DNA of 64,000 nt from Saccharicrinis fermentans DSM 9555 = JCM 21142 (GTDB taxonomy: Bacteria; Bacteroidota; Bacteroidia; Bacteroidales; Marinilabiliaceae), in contig NZ_KI912107.1 of NCBI RefSeq assembly GCF_000517085.1, positions 3,903,980-3,967,979 of the forward strand, written 5' to 3'. How positions within the stretch are numbered: the stretch's first letter is position 1; every line of letters begins with the position of its first letter. This document shows, in pieces, positions 51,836 through 60,160 of this stretch. Under the pieces are notes generated by a model, which saw only the letters and a program-made list of their open reading frames with translations, did not search any database and was not told where the DNA came from. The position numbers and the translations under genes are program-made.

Positions 51836-53995
51836 CTATTCATCCTCATCCACGCCTGAAATATCCTTACCCAACTTATGCAAATAAGCAATTAAAGCAA
51901 CAACCTCCTTATTAGGCTCTACTTCTACACCGGAAGCTTTCAGTTCCTGCACAATTCCATTGGCCTGCTTCATATAATCATTAATGGCAAGTTCCTCAAA
52001 GCCATCCGCATAGGGAACACCCAATGTTTTCATCACTTTAATTTTCTTAGGAATCAGATCCAGTACCACATCATTTTCGGCTAACCACGGATAGGCTGGC
52101 ATGATGGTTTGTGGATTCATTTCCAGGGGTTTCATAAAGTGGTTATAATGCCATACCGCCGTTTTATAAGTAGTAGATCCACCAATAGACACGTCTCCCA
52201 AATATCCAGCCCTAGCCAAATCAGGCCCTGTCCTTCGCGAACCCCATTGAAAAGGATGATCATACACAAACTCTCCAATCTTGGAATACTCACCATAACG
52301 ATCCGTCTCCCATCTCAAAGGTCTTATTTGTTGCGAATGACAATTGTAACAACCATTAGATATATAAATATCTCTACCCGTCAACTCCAGAGGAGTATAT
52401 GGCTTTACAGCCTCTATTTTGGGAATATTGGATTCAACACTTAAGAGTGGTATTATCTCCACAGCACCACCAATAGCTACCGCAATAAATACGAAAATGG
52501 AGAATCGAACGCCACGCCGCTCCAGCCATCTATGCACTGTTTCCCCGGCCACGTTTCTCTTTTGAGGATTCACCAAAGCAGGAGCCTCTGAATCTTCGTT
52601 GGCTTCCATTTTTCCAATGGCCATGGTTTTGACAATATTAAATAAGAAAAGTAAGAAACCCGTAAAAAACAACACCCCGCCTACAACCCGAAATGCGTAC
52701 ATGGGTAAAATCTGAATGGTCGTTTCTAAAAAGTTAGGATAAGCAAGAGAACCTGTTGGGGTATACTCTTTGAGCATTAACCATTGCGTGATGGCAGCCC
52801 AATACAAAGGGATTGCGAACAACAAAATGCCTAATGTAGCTATCCAGAAGTGAGCATTGGCCAACTTACTAGAGTATAACTTTGTTTTAAATAATCGCGG
52901 CACGAGCCAATACATCATTCCAAAAATAAGACCTCCATTCCACCCCATTCCGGCAATATGAGTATGGGCCACGGTCCAATCTGTAAAGTGACTAATGGAG
53001 TTCACCGTTTTAAGCGCCATCATAGGACCTTCAAAGGTAGCCATACCATAGGCTATCAATGCCACCACCATAAACTTAAGGTCAGCGCGATCACGAACAG
53101 CATCCCACGCCCCACGAAGTGTCAACAAGCCATTGATCATACCTCCCCACGAAGGAGCAATCAACATGATTGAAAAGGTAACACCCAAAGCCTGAAGCCA
53201 GTCAGGCAATGCATTATACAACAAATGATGTGGTCCTGTCCACATATACAAAAATATCAGGGTCCAAAAATGTATTATGGACAATTGATAAGAGTAGATA
53301 GGTCTGTTAGAAGCCTTAGGAAGATAATAATACATCAAACCCAACCATGGTGTTGTTAGAAAAAAGGCCACCGCATTATGTCCATACCACCACTGCACCA
53401 AGGCATCCTGAGCACCAGCATATACCGGGTAACTCTTTAACAAAGAAACCGGTATTTCAACAGAATTGACAATATGCAAAACTGCCACCCCTAAGAAAGT
53501 AGCCAGATACCACCACACGGCAGCATAAATATGCTTAACCCTGCGTTTGATAATGGTTCCTATCATGTTCCATCCAAACAACACCCAAGAAACAGCAATT
53601 AATATATCAATGGGCCATTCCAGCTCGGCATACTCTTTACCTGTAGTAAAACCCAGGAGCAAGGTAACCGCCGCTAAAACGATAATCAGCTGCCAGCTCC
53701 AAAAATGAACCTTACTGATAATATCATTAAACAATCGTGCTTTCAGTACACGTTGCAGCGAATAATAAATACCTGCAAACATGGCATTACCTATAAAAGC
53801 AAATATCACTGCATTGGTATGCACGGGACGCACCCTTCCGAAAGATGTATACTCCAGTCCCAGATTAAAAGCAGGCCAGGCCAACTGTAAAGCAGCCAGC
53901 AAGCCAACTGTTAAAGCCACCACTCCCCACACTATTGTTGCAATCGTAAAATTTTTAACAATCGCGTTGTCGTATTTAAATTTTTGTATCTCCAT
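51836..53995 (-). CDS. ccoNO: Fused cbb3 oxidase subunits I and II (CcoN-CcoO)
   Basis: A 719-residue protein from the ATG at 53995; a TTG four codons upstream is less likely. Residues about 1-470 are the CcoN heme-copper core with heme and CuB ligands in RPVHTNAVIFAFIGNAMF, WWYGHNAVAFFLTTPWLG, TGPHHLLYNALPDW and TDWTVAHTHIAGMGW. After a linker and a helix, a CcoO-like cytochrome c domain has CYNCH followed by RPLRWETDRYGEYSKIGEF. The N-O fusion is known in Bacteroidota. Confidence 0.95.
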   Translation of the reverse strand: MEIQKFKYDNAIVKNFTIATIVWGVVALTVGLLAALQLAWPAFNLGLEYTSFGRVRPVHTNAVIFAFIGNAMFAGIYYSLQRVLKARLFNDIISKVHFWSWQLIIVLAAVTLLLGFTTGKEYAELEWPIDILIAVSWVLFGWNMIGTIIKRRVKHIYAAVWWYLATFLGVAVLHIVNSVEIPVSLLKSYPVYAGAQDALVQWWYGHNAVAFFLTTPWLGLMYYYLPKASNRPIYSYQLSIIHFWTLIFLYMWTGPHHLLYNALPDWLQALGVTFSIMLIAPSWGGMINGLLTLRGAWDAVRDRADLKFMVVALIAYGMATFEGPMMALKTVNSISHFTDWTVAHTHIAGMGWNGGLIFGMMYWLVPRLFKTKLYSSKLANAHFWIATLGILLFAIPLYWAAITQWLMLKEYTPTGSLAYPNFLETTIQILPMYAFRVVGGVLFFTGFLLFLFNIVKTMAIGKMEANEDSEAPALVNPQKRNVAGETVHRWLERRGVRFSIFVFIAVAIGGAVEIIPLLSVESNIPKIEAVKPYTPLELTGRDIYISNGCYNCHSQQIRPLRWETDRYGEYSKIGEFVYDHPFQWGSRRTGPDLARAGYLGDVSIGGSTTYKTAVWHYNHFMKPLEMNPQTIMPAYPWLAENDVVLDLIPKKIKVMKTLGVPYADGFEELAINDYMKQANGIVQELKASGVEVEPNKEVVALIAYLHKLGKDISGVDEDE

Positions 53996-54015
53996 TATTC
54001 TATGCAATAGGGTTA

Positions 54016-54213
54016 CTATTTATTCTTTTCAATGTCATTTTTCTCGTCACTGGTTTCATCGCTCCGGGAATGATCATCATCATCAAACAAAATACGAACC
54101 GATGGGGAGAACATATCTTCATACTGCCCCGACTTAACAGCCCACACAAACAGCCCTAAAAAAAACAGTGCTGCCAACAAGCTAACCCCGACCAATAAAT
54201 AAAGTATGTTCAT
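54016..54213 (-). CDS. ccoS: cbb3 oxidase assembly protein CcoS
   Basis: A 65-residue protein. One N-terminal helix (about 4-25) is followed by FVWAVKSGQYEDMFSPSVRI, the CcoS signature (GQ-[FY]-[DE]-D). Its acidic tail is typical. CcoS is needed for cofactor insertion into cbb3. It lies 20 bp upstream of ccoNO. Confidence 0.93.
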   Translation of the reverse strand: MNILYLLVGVSLLAALFFLGLFVWAVKSGQYEDMFSPSVRILFDDDDHSRSDETSDEKNDIEKNK

Positions 54214-54224
54214 GACTATTTATT

Positions 54225-55154
54225 TTAAATAACTTTTTCCTCTTCTGTAATGGGCTCTTTACCCAAAGCAAACACTTTTTTCATTATAAAGAGCACATAA
54301 AAAATAAAGAACCAAACCGTTACAACACCGCCTGTATACCCAACAATAATCCATATGGGTGCTTTCTTAACCGTATTCCACATGGCCCGATCCTTATTCA
54401 AAGGCGGCTTATTGGTCACCTGCGCAATAGGTAGCGTCACTTCAGTTTTCACATCCCCATACACCTCTGCCTGATCCACCTGGGCTACCAGCTGCACATT
54501 ACCCAATGAATCACCCGGCAAAGAATGATCCCATGAAAAATAAGACAAACCTTCTTTATTCGTGCGCTTAACATCTCCAATATTCAGATTTCCAAAATAT
54601 CTTTTGGCCATCAATTTTATGCCGACCCCACCGATGCTATTTTTTTCACCCTCTAAGGATCCGACTAACTGAACCGCCACAGCTTTCTTTGACTCATCAA
54701 AAGATATCCCCAATGACAAGACTGTTCCCGGAGCAATATTGGTTTCAATTTTTTCGGCTGTTTCCTGCACATAGACAGGATTAAAGCTGCGCAAATAAGC
54801 GATCACATTCCAAATGTCGGCCTTACTCAAGGCATTCTTAAATGAAGGCATGGTTACCCGCCCCTCACTTATCTTGTAAAAAAGAGCACCGTCGGTATTC
54901 ATCTGAAACTTTTCAGACGCAGGATCTCCAGGAGAAGGATTCAGCAAGGCATTAAAAGTACCCTCACCCGGCATCCCATGACAAGCGGTACACTTAACAG
55001 AAAACACTTCTTTACCAGAAGCTCTCATGGCATCGGTAAACTCAACCAGACTTAACTTTTCTTTTTGCTCCTGCGGAACTAGCCAAGAGCTTTGCGCTGA
55101 TGATTTTAACACAGCACAAACACAAATAACTACGATTAAATAATACTTGTTCAT
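54225..55154 (-). CDS. Membrane-anchored monoheme cytochrome c, putative quinol-oxidase module subunit
   Basis: A 309-residue protein from the ATG at 55154. A start 13 codons earlier would overlap nrfD; the later one opens directly into a signal sequence. A heme c motif CTACH (Cys55, Cys58, His59) and a downstream Met (GRVTMPSFKNAL) form the cytochrome domain (about 35-130). A beta-rich periplasmic domain (about 140-255) and a C-terminal helix (about 268-292) follow. It lies 10 bp after the NrfD gene and just ahead of ccoS, so it may carry electrons from the Fe-S/NrfD module to cbb3. That role is inferred. Confidence 0.8.
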   Translation of the reverse strand: MNKYYLIVVICVCAVLKSSAQSSWLVPQEQKEKLSLVEFTDAMRASGKEVFSVKCTACHGMPGEGTFNALLNPSPGDPASEKFQMNTDGALFYKISEGRVTMPSFKNALSKADIWNVIAYLRSFNPVYVQETAEKIETNIAPGTVLSLGISFDESKKAVAVQLVGSLEGEKNSIGGVGIKLMAKRYFGNLNIGDVKRTNKEGLSYFSWDHSLPGDSLGNVQLVAQVDQAEVYGDVKTEVTLPIAQVTNKPPLNKDRAMWNTVKKAPIWIIVGYTGGVVTVWFFIFYVLFIMKKVFALGKEPITEEEKVI

Positions 55155-55164
55155 TGTACTGCTA

Positions 55165-56502
55165 TTAAATGATTTTAGACTTTGTTTCTTCATCTTCTTC
55201 GGCCATTTCCCAAATTGGGATAACAGGAAAGAGCTTTGCCAGTACCGAAATAATCATGATACCCATGATGATAGAACCTATTGTTACAGCACTTTCAATA
55301 ACAGTTGGTTGATATACAACCCACTCATTGGGCAAATTTTGCACAGGTAAAAACGGATGCTCCATAGTAGGAATCACAATAATATAACGTTTGAACCAGG
55401 CCCCTACCAACACAAACAAAGAAATAACGAACAAGGGTACCGGTTTACGGAAAGGCTTCCACAAAAGCACAATCATAGGAACAATCAACCCACAGATTTG
55501 ACAAAACCAGAACATCAAAGCGTGCTTACCCAAGAATAACTCATGAATATGAATCGCATCAAACTCCTTCATTTTATAGGCAGGCACCACAAACTCGTTC
55601 AGGTTAAAATAAAAATATACCACACATACAAACTCCAATAACTTCCCCATTTTATCAAATAAAGGCTCATCAAGATAACTTCTCAACTTATAGTTATTCC
55701 TAAAAAAGAAAACAGCGATGATAACTGCTCCCATACCCGTTACAAATGCCCCTGTTAAAAAATAAGGACCAAAGATGGTACTATCCCAGCCACTACGCGA
55801 ATTTACCGCCAACAACCATGAGGTAACCGTATGAATAGCAAAGGCTGTGGGTATCACTAAAATAATCAGTAAACGGGTGGCCTTAAAAAGTAATTGGTAC
55901 TGTTTGGGATGGTGGGTCCAATTAAAGGATAGAATTTTATATAATTTCAACATCCATTGAGGAGCATTTTTCATTCTCCCACGCGCAATAGCTAAATCAG
56001 GAATCAATGGAAGCATATACAACAAGGTACTGATGACCAAATAGGTTGTCACTACTGTTACATCCCAAAGAATAGGTGACTGCACCCTTCCGTATAAAAA
56101 CACATGGTGCAACCTTTCTGGCCGCCCCATATCAGAAACAATCACCAGTCCGGCTACGGCAGCAAAAGCCACTGCTATCATTTCGGCTATTCGGGTAATG
56201 GGCTTGATCCACGTATACCCCAGCAAACCTATCACACCACTAATAAGCATACCTACCAAAGCGGTGGCTACAAAAAACACAAAGTTGGCAATGTACATCC
56301 CCCAACTTACCATATCGCGCATACCCGTTACGATCAATCCCTCTCGGTACTGAATAACATAGGCATAGATACAGGCCATTAAGGCCACAGTCAAAAATAA
56401 CATCCAATTGATGTACGCATTATTAAAACCAACCGGCTTAAGCACATCTTCTGCTATTTTATCAAGCTTTTCTTTATTAATCTTAATATTATGTTCGGAC
56501 AT
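55165..56502 (-). CDS. nrfD: NrfD/PsrC-like quinol-interacting membrane subunit
   Basis: A 445-residue polytopic protein with about ten helices. NrfD-family features include VSWGMYIANFVFFVATALVG (about 65-84), a GLVIVSDMGRPERLHHVFLYGRV segment, an early SPILWDVTVVTTYL, and HTVTSWLLAVNSRSGWDSTI. Members of the family bind menaquinol and pass electrons to Fe-S partners. Here it sits between a ferredoxin-like and a cytochrome c gene with no catalytic molybdenum subunit. This subset resembles ActC of Alternative Complex III. Confidence 0.88.
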   Translation of the reverse strand: MSEHNIKINKEKLDKIAEDVLKPVGFNNAYINWMLFLTVALMACIYAYVIQYREGLIVTGMRDMVSWGMYIANFVFFVATALVGMLISGVIGLLGYTWIKPITRIAEMIAVAFAAVAGLVIVSDMGRPERLHHVFLYGRVQSPILWDVTVVTTYLVISTLLYMLPLIPDLAIARGRMKNAPQWMLKLYKILSFNWTHHPKQYQLLFKATRLLIILVIPTAFAIHTVTSWLLAVNSRSGWDSTIFGPYFLTGAFVTGMGAVIIAVFFFRNNYKLRSYLDEPLFDKMGKLLEFVCVVYFYFNLNEFVVPAYKMKEFDAIHIHELFLGKHALMFWFCQICGLIVPMIVLLWKPFRKPVPLFVISLFVLVGAWFKRYIIVIPTMEHPFLPVQNLPNEWVVYQPTVIESAVTIGSIIMGIMIISVLAKLFPVIPIWEMAEEDEETKSKII

Positions 56503-56518
56503 ATTCTGGGTTTAATGA

Positions 56519-57469
56519 TTAGCTATGATGATCCGGTTTCTCTGGGGCTTCAAAAACCCTATCCTTAGGAGGTAAGTAATATACACGCGGTTTCGTACCC
56601 AGCTCCTCCATCAACCTGTACCCTGCATTTTTCTCAAGCAACTCACTTAGGACTACTGTTTCACGCGTTGTTCCGTTGGTTACAGCGTTTTCATTTTCAT
56701 CACCAAAATAAAACACCTCGTTGGGACACGAACGCACGCAGGTAGGCAGATCGCCTCCACGAAGACAGTCTGCACTAAACAAACATTTTGTAATGGTTCC
56801 TTTTTTCTGCGGAATATTTGCTTCCACATCATACTCCATGGGCTGCGCTTCATAAAGCTGCGCTTGAAAAGGCTCTTCCCAGTTAAATACACGAACAGAA
56901 TACGGACAGGCTGCCATGCAAAACCTACATCCAATACAACGCTCATTATCAATAAGCACAATACCATCCTGACGCTTAAAGGTTGCATCCACAGGGCAAA
57001 CAGATACACATGGCGGATTATCACAATGCATACAAGGCTTTGGCATATTATAGGGAGCCGATTGCGGATTATCCTGCATCACCAAAGTATTGATATGATA
57101 TTGGTAAGGATGTAAGTGGTGATGTTCCTGACACCCCTTAATACACTCCCGGGCATTCCTGCATTTGGCCAAGTCAATTACCATCACCCACCTCTTGCCT
57201 GCGATCCCTAACCTTCCACGCGACTGTAAAGCCTCCGTATCCAGCTTTACTTCTTTAACCTGCGATTTAGGTATTTCAACTAATTTGTTGTCGGATGTCA
57301 TCACCTTCACATACTCTTCTTCGGGAGTACGCTGAGATGTGAAGCCAGAAGCAACTGCCCCTGTTGTGGCAGCAGCTCCTATTAACCCAAGCTTACGCAT
57401 AAAATCCCTTCTGGAATTTTTACCGGTTGATTTGGCCGGCTCATTTTTTTTCAACTGATCAGAATTCAT
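56519..57469 (-). CDS. Tat-exported polyferredoxin (ActB/PsrB-like Fe-S subunit)
   Basis: A 316-residue protein with a twin-arginine signal (SRRDFMRKLG, residues 19-28) and four Fe-S motifs. Motif 1 is Cys103, Ala106, Cys109, Cys113: the second Cys is replaced by Ala, which would favour a 3Fe-4S cluster. Motif 2 is CMHCDNPPCVSVCP and motif 3 is CIGCRFCMAACP (both complete). Motif 4 is Cys229, Cys235, Cys244, Cys248 with Ser232 where Cys is usual. It is the first gene of the module, 17 bp upstream of nrfD. ActB-type proteins also combine one 3Fe-4S with several 4Fe-4S clusters. Confidence 0.85.
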   Translation of the reverse strand: MNSDQLKKNEPAKSTGKNSRRDFMRKLGLIGAAATTGAVASGFTSQRTPEEEYVKVMTSDNKLVEIPKSQVKEVKLDTEALQSRGRLGIAGKRWVMVIDLAKCRNARECIKGCQEHHHLHPYQYHINTLVMQDNPQSAPYNMPKPCMHCDNPPCVSVCPVDATFKRQDGIVLIDNERCIGCRFCMAACPYSVRVFNWEEPFQAQLYEAQPMEYDVEANIPQKKGTITKCLFSADCLRGGDLPTCVRSCPNEVFYFGDENENAVTNGTTRETVVLSELLEKNAGYRLMEELGTKPRVYYLPPKDRVFEAPEKPDHHS

Positions 57470-57654
57470 GATATAAGTTTATGTTTTAAGTTACTACCAC
57501 CTATTTAAGTATTGCAATGCCGAATATATAAATTTCAATTTTTAAAATAGTTCAATATTTTTTAACAATTCACTATAGACATCAATTTATACCTAATCTG
57601 AATAAACATAAGGTCCTTTGCAATGATAAATTAACATTAATTAGCCAACTTATA
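57470..57654. other. Divergent control region between the Fe-S gene and the his leader
   Basis: AT-rich DNA between two divergent transcription units. I see no clear leftward -7 box. A weak TTGCAATGATAA-like region near 57619 is the only candidate. No gene. Confidence 0.4.
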
Positions 57655-57685
57655 TTTGGATTTTAAAATATTACATTTAATTTTG
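57655..57685 (+). promoter_or_regulatory. Promoter of the histidine operon
   Basis: TTTG at 57655-57658, exactly 19 nt, then TAATTTTG at 57678-57685: a near-perfect Bacteroidota housekeeping promoter. Transcription should begin near 57690, 16 nt before the leader peptide ATG. Confidence 0.78.
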
Positions 57686-57705
57686 TATCGATTCAATAAA
57701 AAACA

Positions 57706-57753
57706 ATGATAAAATTCACACATCATCACGGGCATCATTTTAACCTACCATAG
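57706..57753 (+). CDS. hisL: Histidine operon leader peptide
   Basis: A 15-codon frame, MIKFTHHHGHHFNLP, with five His codons in seven positions. It lies just after a strong promoter and 35 bp before a perfect terminator hairpin, all ahead of hisG. This is the signature of ribosome-mediated attenuation: stalling at His codons when charged tRNA-His is scarce would permit read-through. Too short for ORF callers. Confidence 0.9.
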   Translation: MIKFTHHHGHHFNLP

Positions 57754-57825
57754 GTGGTCCGGGATTGTTGTGATAAATAATAATATAAGAGGGCTTACCG
57801 CATGGGAAGCCCTCTTTTTTTTTGA
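57740..57825 (+). terminator. Attenuator of the histidine operon
   Basis: The terminator is a perfect 9-bp stem, AGAGGGCTT (57788-57796) with AAGCCCTCT (57807-57815), 10-nt loop, then nine T. A small hairpin ACCTA-CCA-TAGGT at the end of the leader peptide (57742-57754) could be a pause signal. I did not find a clear antiterminator by eye; a fold including GGTGGTCCGGGATTG (57754-57768) is the place to look. Confidence 0.85.
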
Positions 57826-57909
57826 TAATAATAATTGTGTTCTAGATCTGAGCTGACTTATACCCCAACATGATGTCTCACATCTATTATCTAAAAAGAC
57901 TAAAATAAA

Positions 57910-58767
57910 ATGGAGAAATTAAGAATTGCCTTACAGAAAAAAGGAAGATTACACGACGATTCGATGAAGCTTTTAAAAGAAGCTGGCATAAAATTCAACA
58001 TAGGAAGTGGAAAACTAGTGGCACAATCGCCTAACTTTCCCATAGAAGTTTTGTTTTTGCGTGATGATGATATTCCTCAAACCATCGCAGATAAAGTAGC
58101 GGACATTGGTGTGGTAGGTGAAAATGAAGTAGAAGAAAAAGATTTCAAACTAACGATTGCCAAAAGACTGGGCTTTAGTAAGTGTAGGATATCATTGGCC
58201 ATCCCCAAAGCCGATGAGTACCCTGGACTGGAATATTTTCAGGGTAAAAAAGTAGCAACTTCTTACCCGGTTATTCTAAAAAAATACTTTGCCGAAAAAA
58301 ATATCAGTGCCAACATACACGAGATAGCAGGATCAGTGGAAATAGCTCCTGGCATCGGCTTAGCCGACGGTATCTTTGACATAGTAAGCTCAGGCAGTAC
58401 ATTGGTAGCGAATAGATTAAAAGAGGTAGAGGTAGTCATGCAGTCCGAAGCACTTCTGGTACAAGCTGAAGACATGTCCGACGAAAAAAAGGCATTGCTT
58501 CAGGAGCTACTATTCCGTATCAATGCGGTAATGGCAGCTAGCTCCAACAAATACATCCTATTAAATGCACCCAACGACAAGGTGGATGAAATTGTTAAGG
58601 TACTCCCCGGAATGAAGAGTCCCACAGTATTACCATTGGCCCAAGAGGGATGGAGCTCTATTCACTCTGTGATTTCCGAAAAACAATTTTGGGAGATCAT
58701 TGGTAAGTTAAAGGACAATGGTGCAGAGGGTATCTTAACTTTTCCCATTGAAAAAATGATACTGTAA
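57910..58767 (+). CDS. hisG: ATP phosphoribosyltransferase (long form)
   Basis: A 285-residue first enzyme of histidine synthesis (ATP plus PRPP). The catalytic domains contain LRIALQKKGRLHDDSMKLLK (about 4-23) and the PRPP loop region GLADGIFDIVSSGSTLVAN. The C-terminal ACT-like HisG_C domain (about 210-285) that mediates His feedback is present, so this is the long HisGL form without need for HisZ. It is preceded by the leader attenuator. Confidence 0.97.
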   Translation: MEKLRIALQKKGRLHDDSMKLLKEAGIKFNIGSGKLVAQSPNFPIEVLFLRDDDIPQTIADKVADIGVVGENEVEEKDFKLTIAKRLGFSKCRISLAIPKADEYPGLEYFQGKKVATSYPVILKKYFAEKNISANIHEIAGSVEIAPGIGLADGIFDIVSSGSTLVANRLKEVEVVMQSEALLVQAEDMSDEKKALLQELLFRINAVMAASSNKYILLNAPNDKVDEIVKVLPGMKSPTVLPLAQEGWSSIHSVISEKQFWEIIGKLKDNGAEGILTFPIEKMIL

Positions 58768-58840
58768 CACCCATTTAGAAACAAGATTTAAATAATTCAG
58801 GCTGGGTATATTTATACTCAGCCCGTACTAATTCTATCAC

Positions 58841-60124
58841 ATGCAGGTATTTGAATATCCACAAAAGAGCGATTGGGCGCAGCTACTTCAACGTCCCGAG
58901 AATGATTTGAGCACCTTGTTCCAGACCGTTCAAGGCATTCTGACCGACATCAAAGAGAACGGCGAAAAAGCAGCCAAAGCATACTCTGAGAAATTTGACG
59001 GCTTTGCTGCCGAAAACCTTTTAGTATCTCAAAAAGAAACTGAGGAAGCATGCTTGCAGGTTTCCTCCAAATTAAAGCAAGCCATCCATACAGCCAAGCT
59101 AAATATCGAAAAATTTCACCAAGCACAAATATCACCCGAAAAGGTGGTAGAGACAATGCCAGGCGTTATTTGCCGTCAAAAAAGTGTTGCCATTGAGAAG
59201 GTAGGTCTATATGTCCCCGGGGGCACTGCTCCACTCTTCTCTACAGTATTAATGCTGGCACTTCCTGCCATCATTGCCGGATGTAAAGAAATCGTCCTTT
59301 GTACGCCTCCCAACAAAGAAGGTAAAATTCACCCTGCCATATTATTTACCGCCTCATTGATTGGAGTCACCAACATATTTAAACTAGGTGGTGTACAAGC
59401 CATCGGAGCAATGGCTTACGGTACCGAGAGCATTCCTAAAGTGGATAAAATTTTTGGCCCAGGAAACAGCTACGTAACCGCAGCCAAACAACTAGTTAGC
59501 TTAAAAGATGTGGCCATAGACATGCCCGCAGGTCCTTCTGAAGTAGAAGTACTGGCTGACGAATCAGCCAATGCTGCTTTTGTTGCCTCTGACCTTCTGA
59601 GTCAAGCTGAACATGGCGTAGATAGTCAAGTCATCCTGATCACCAACAGCCCACAACTGATTCCTCAAATTCAAATAGAACTGGACAATCAACTTAAAGA
59701 ATTATCCAGAAAGGAAATTGCAGAAAAAGCCTTACAAAACAGTCGCATCATACTATTATCCAACCAACAAGAGATGATTGAAATGACCAATATGTACGCT
59801 CCTGAGCACCTGATAATAGCCATGCGTGACGACGATGAAGTAGCCAATAAAATCACCAATGCAGGTTCGGTATTCATAGGCAATTATACGCCCGAGAGTG
59901 CAGGCGACTACGCATCTGGCACCAACCACACACTGCCAACACACGGTTACGCAAAAGCATATAGTGGGGTTAACCTCGATAGCTACATCAAAAAAATAAC
60001 ATTTCAGAAAATCACACCCCAAGGATTAAAAAACATCGGCCCAGCCATTGAAGAAATGGCAGCTACAGAGCAATTGGATGCCCATAAAAATGCTGTCACC
60101 ATCCGATTAAACACTTTGAAATAA
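58841..60124 (+). CDS. hisD: Histidinol dehydrogenase
   Basis: A 427-residue zinc enzyme that oxidises histidinol to histidine in two NAD-dependent steps. Signatures: GLYVPGGTAPLFSTVLMLAL (about 125-144), NIFKLGGVQAIGAMAYGTES, FGPGNSYVTAAKQLV, MPAGPSEVEVLADESAN and SQAEHGVDSQV (zinc ligands Gln/His). The end contains NHTLPTHGYAKAYSGV. Normal length. Confidence 0.97.
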   Translation: MQVFEYPQKSDWAQLLQRPENDLSTLFQTVQGILTDIKENGEKAAKAYSEKFDGFAAENLLVSQKETEEACLQVSSKLKQAIHTAKLNIEKFHQAQISPEKVVETMPGVICRQKSVAIEKVGLYVPGGTAPLFSTVLMLALPAIIAGCKEIVLCTPPNKEGKIHPAILFTASLIGVTNIFKLGGVQAIGAMAYGTESIPKVDKIFGPGNSYVTAAKQLVSLKDVAIDMPAGPSEVEVLADESANAAFVASDLLSQAEHGVDSQVILITNSPQLIPQIQIELDNQLKELSRKEIAEKALQNSRIILLSNQQEMIEMTNMYAPEHLIIAMRDDDEVANKITNAGSVFIGNYTPESAGDYASGTNHTLPTHGYAKAYSGVNLDSYIKKITFQKITPQGLKNIGPAIEEMAATEQLDAHKNAVTIRLNTLK

Positions 60125-60160
60125 CATATAAATGTCAGCTATTTGCTAATTTTCGAACAC

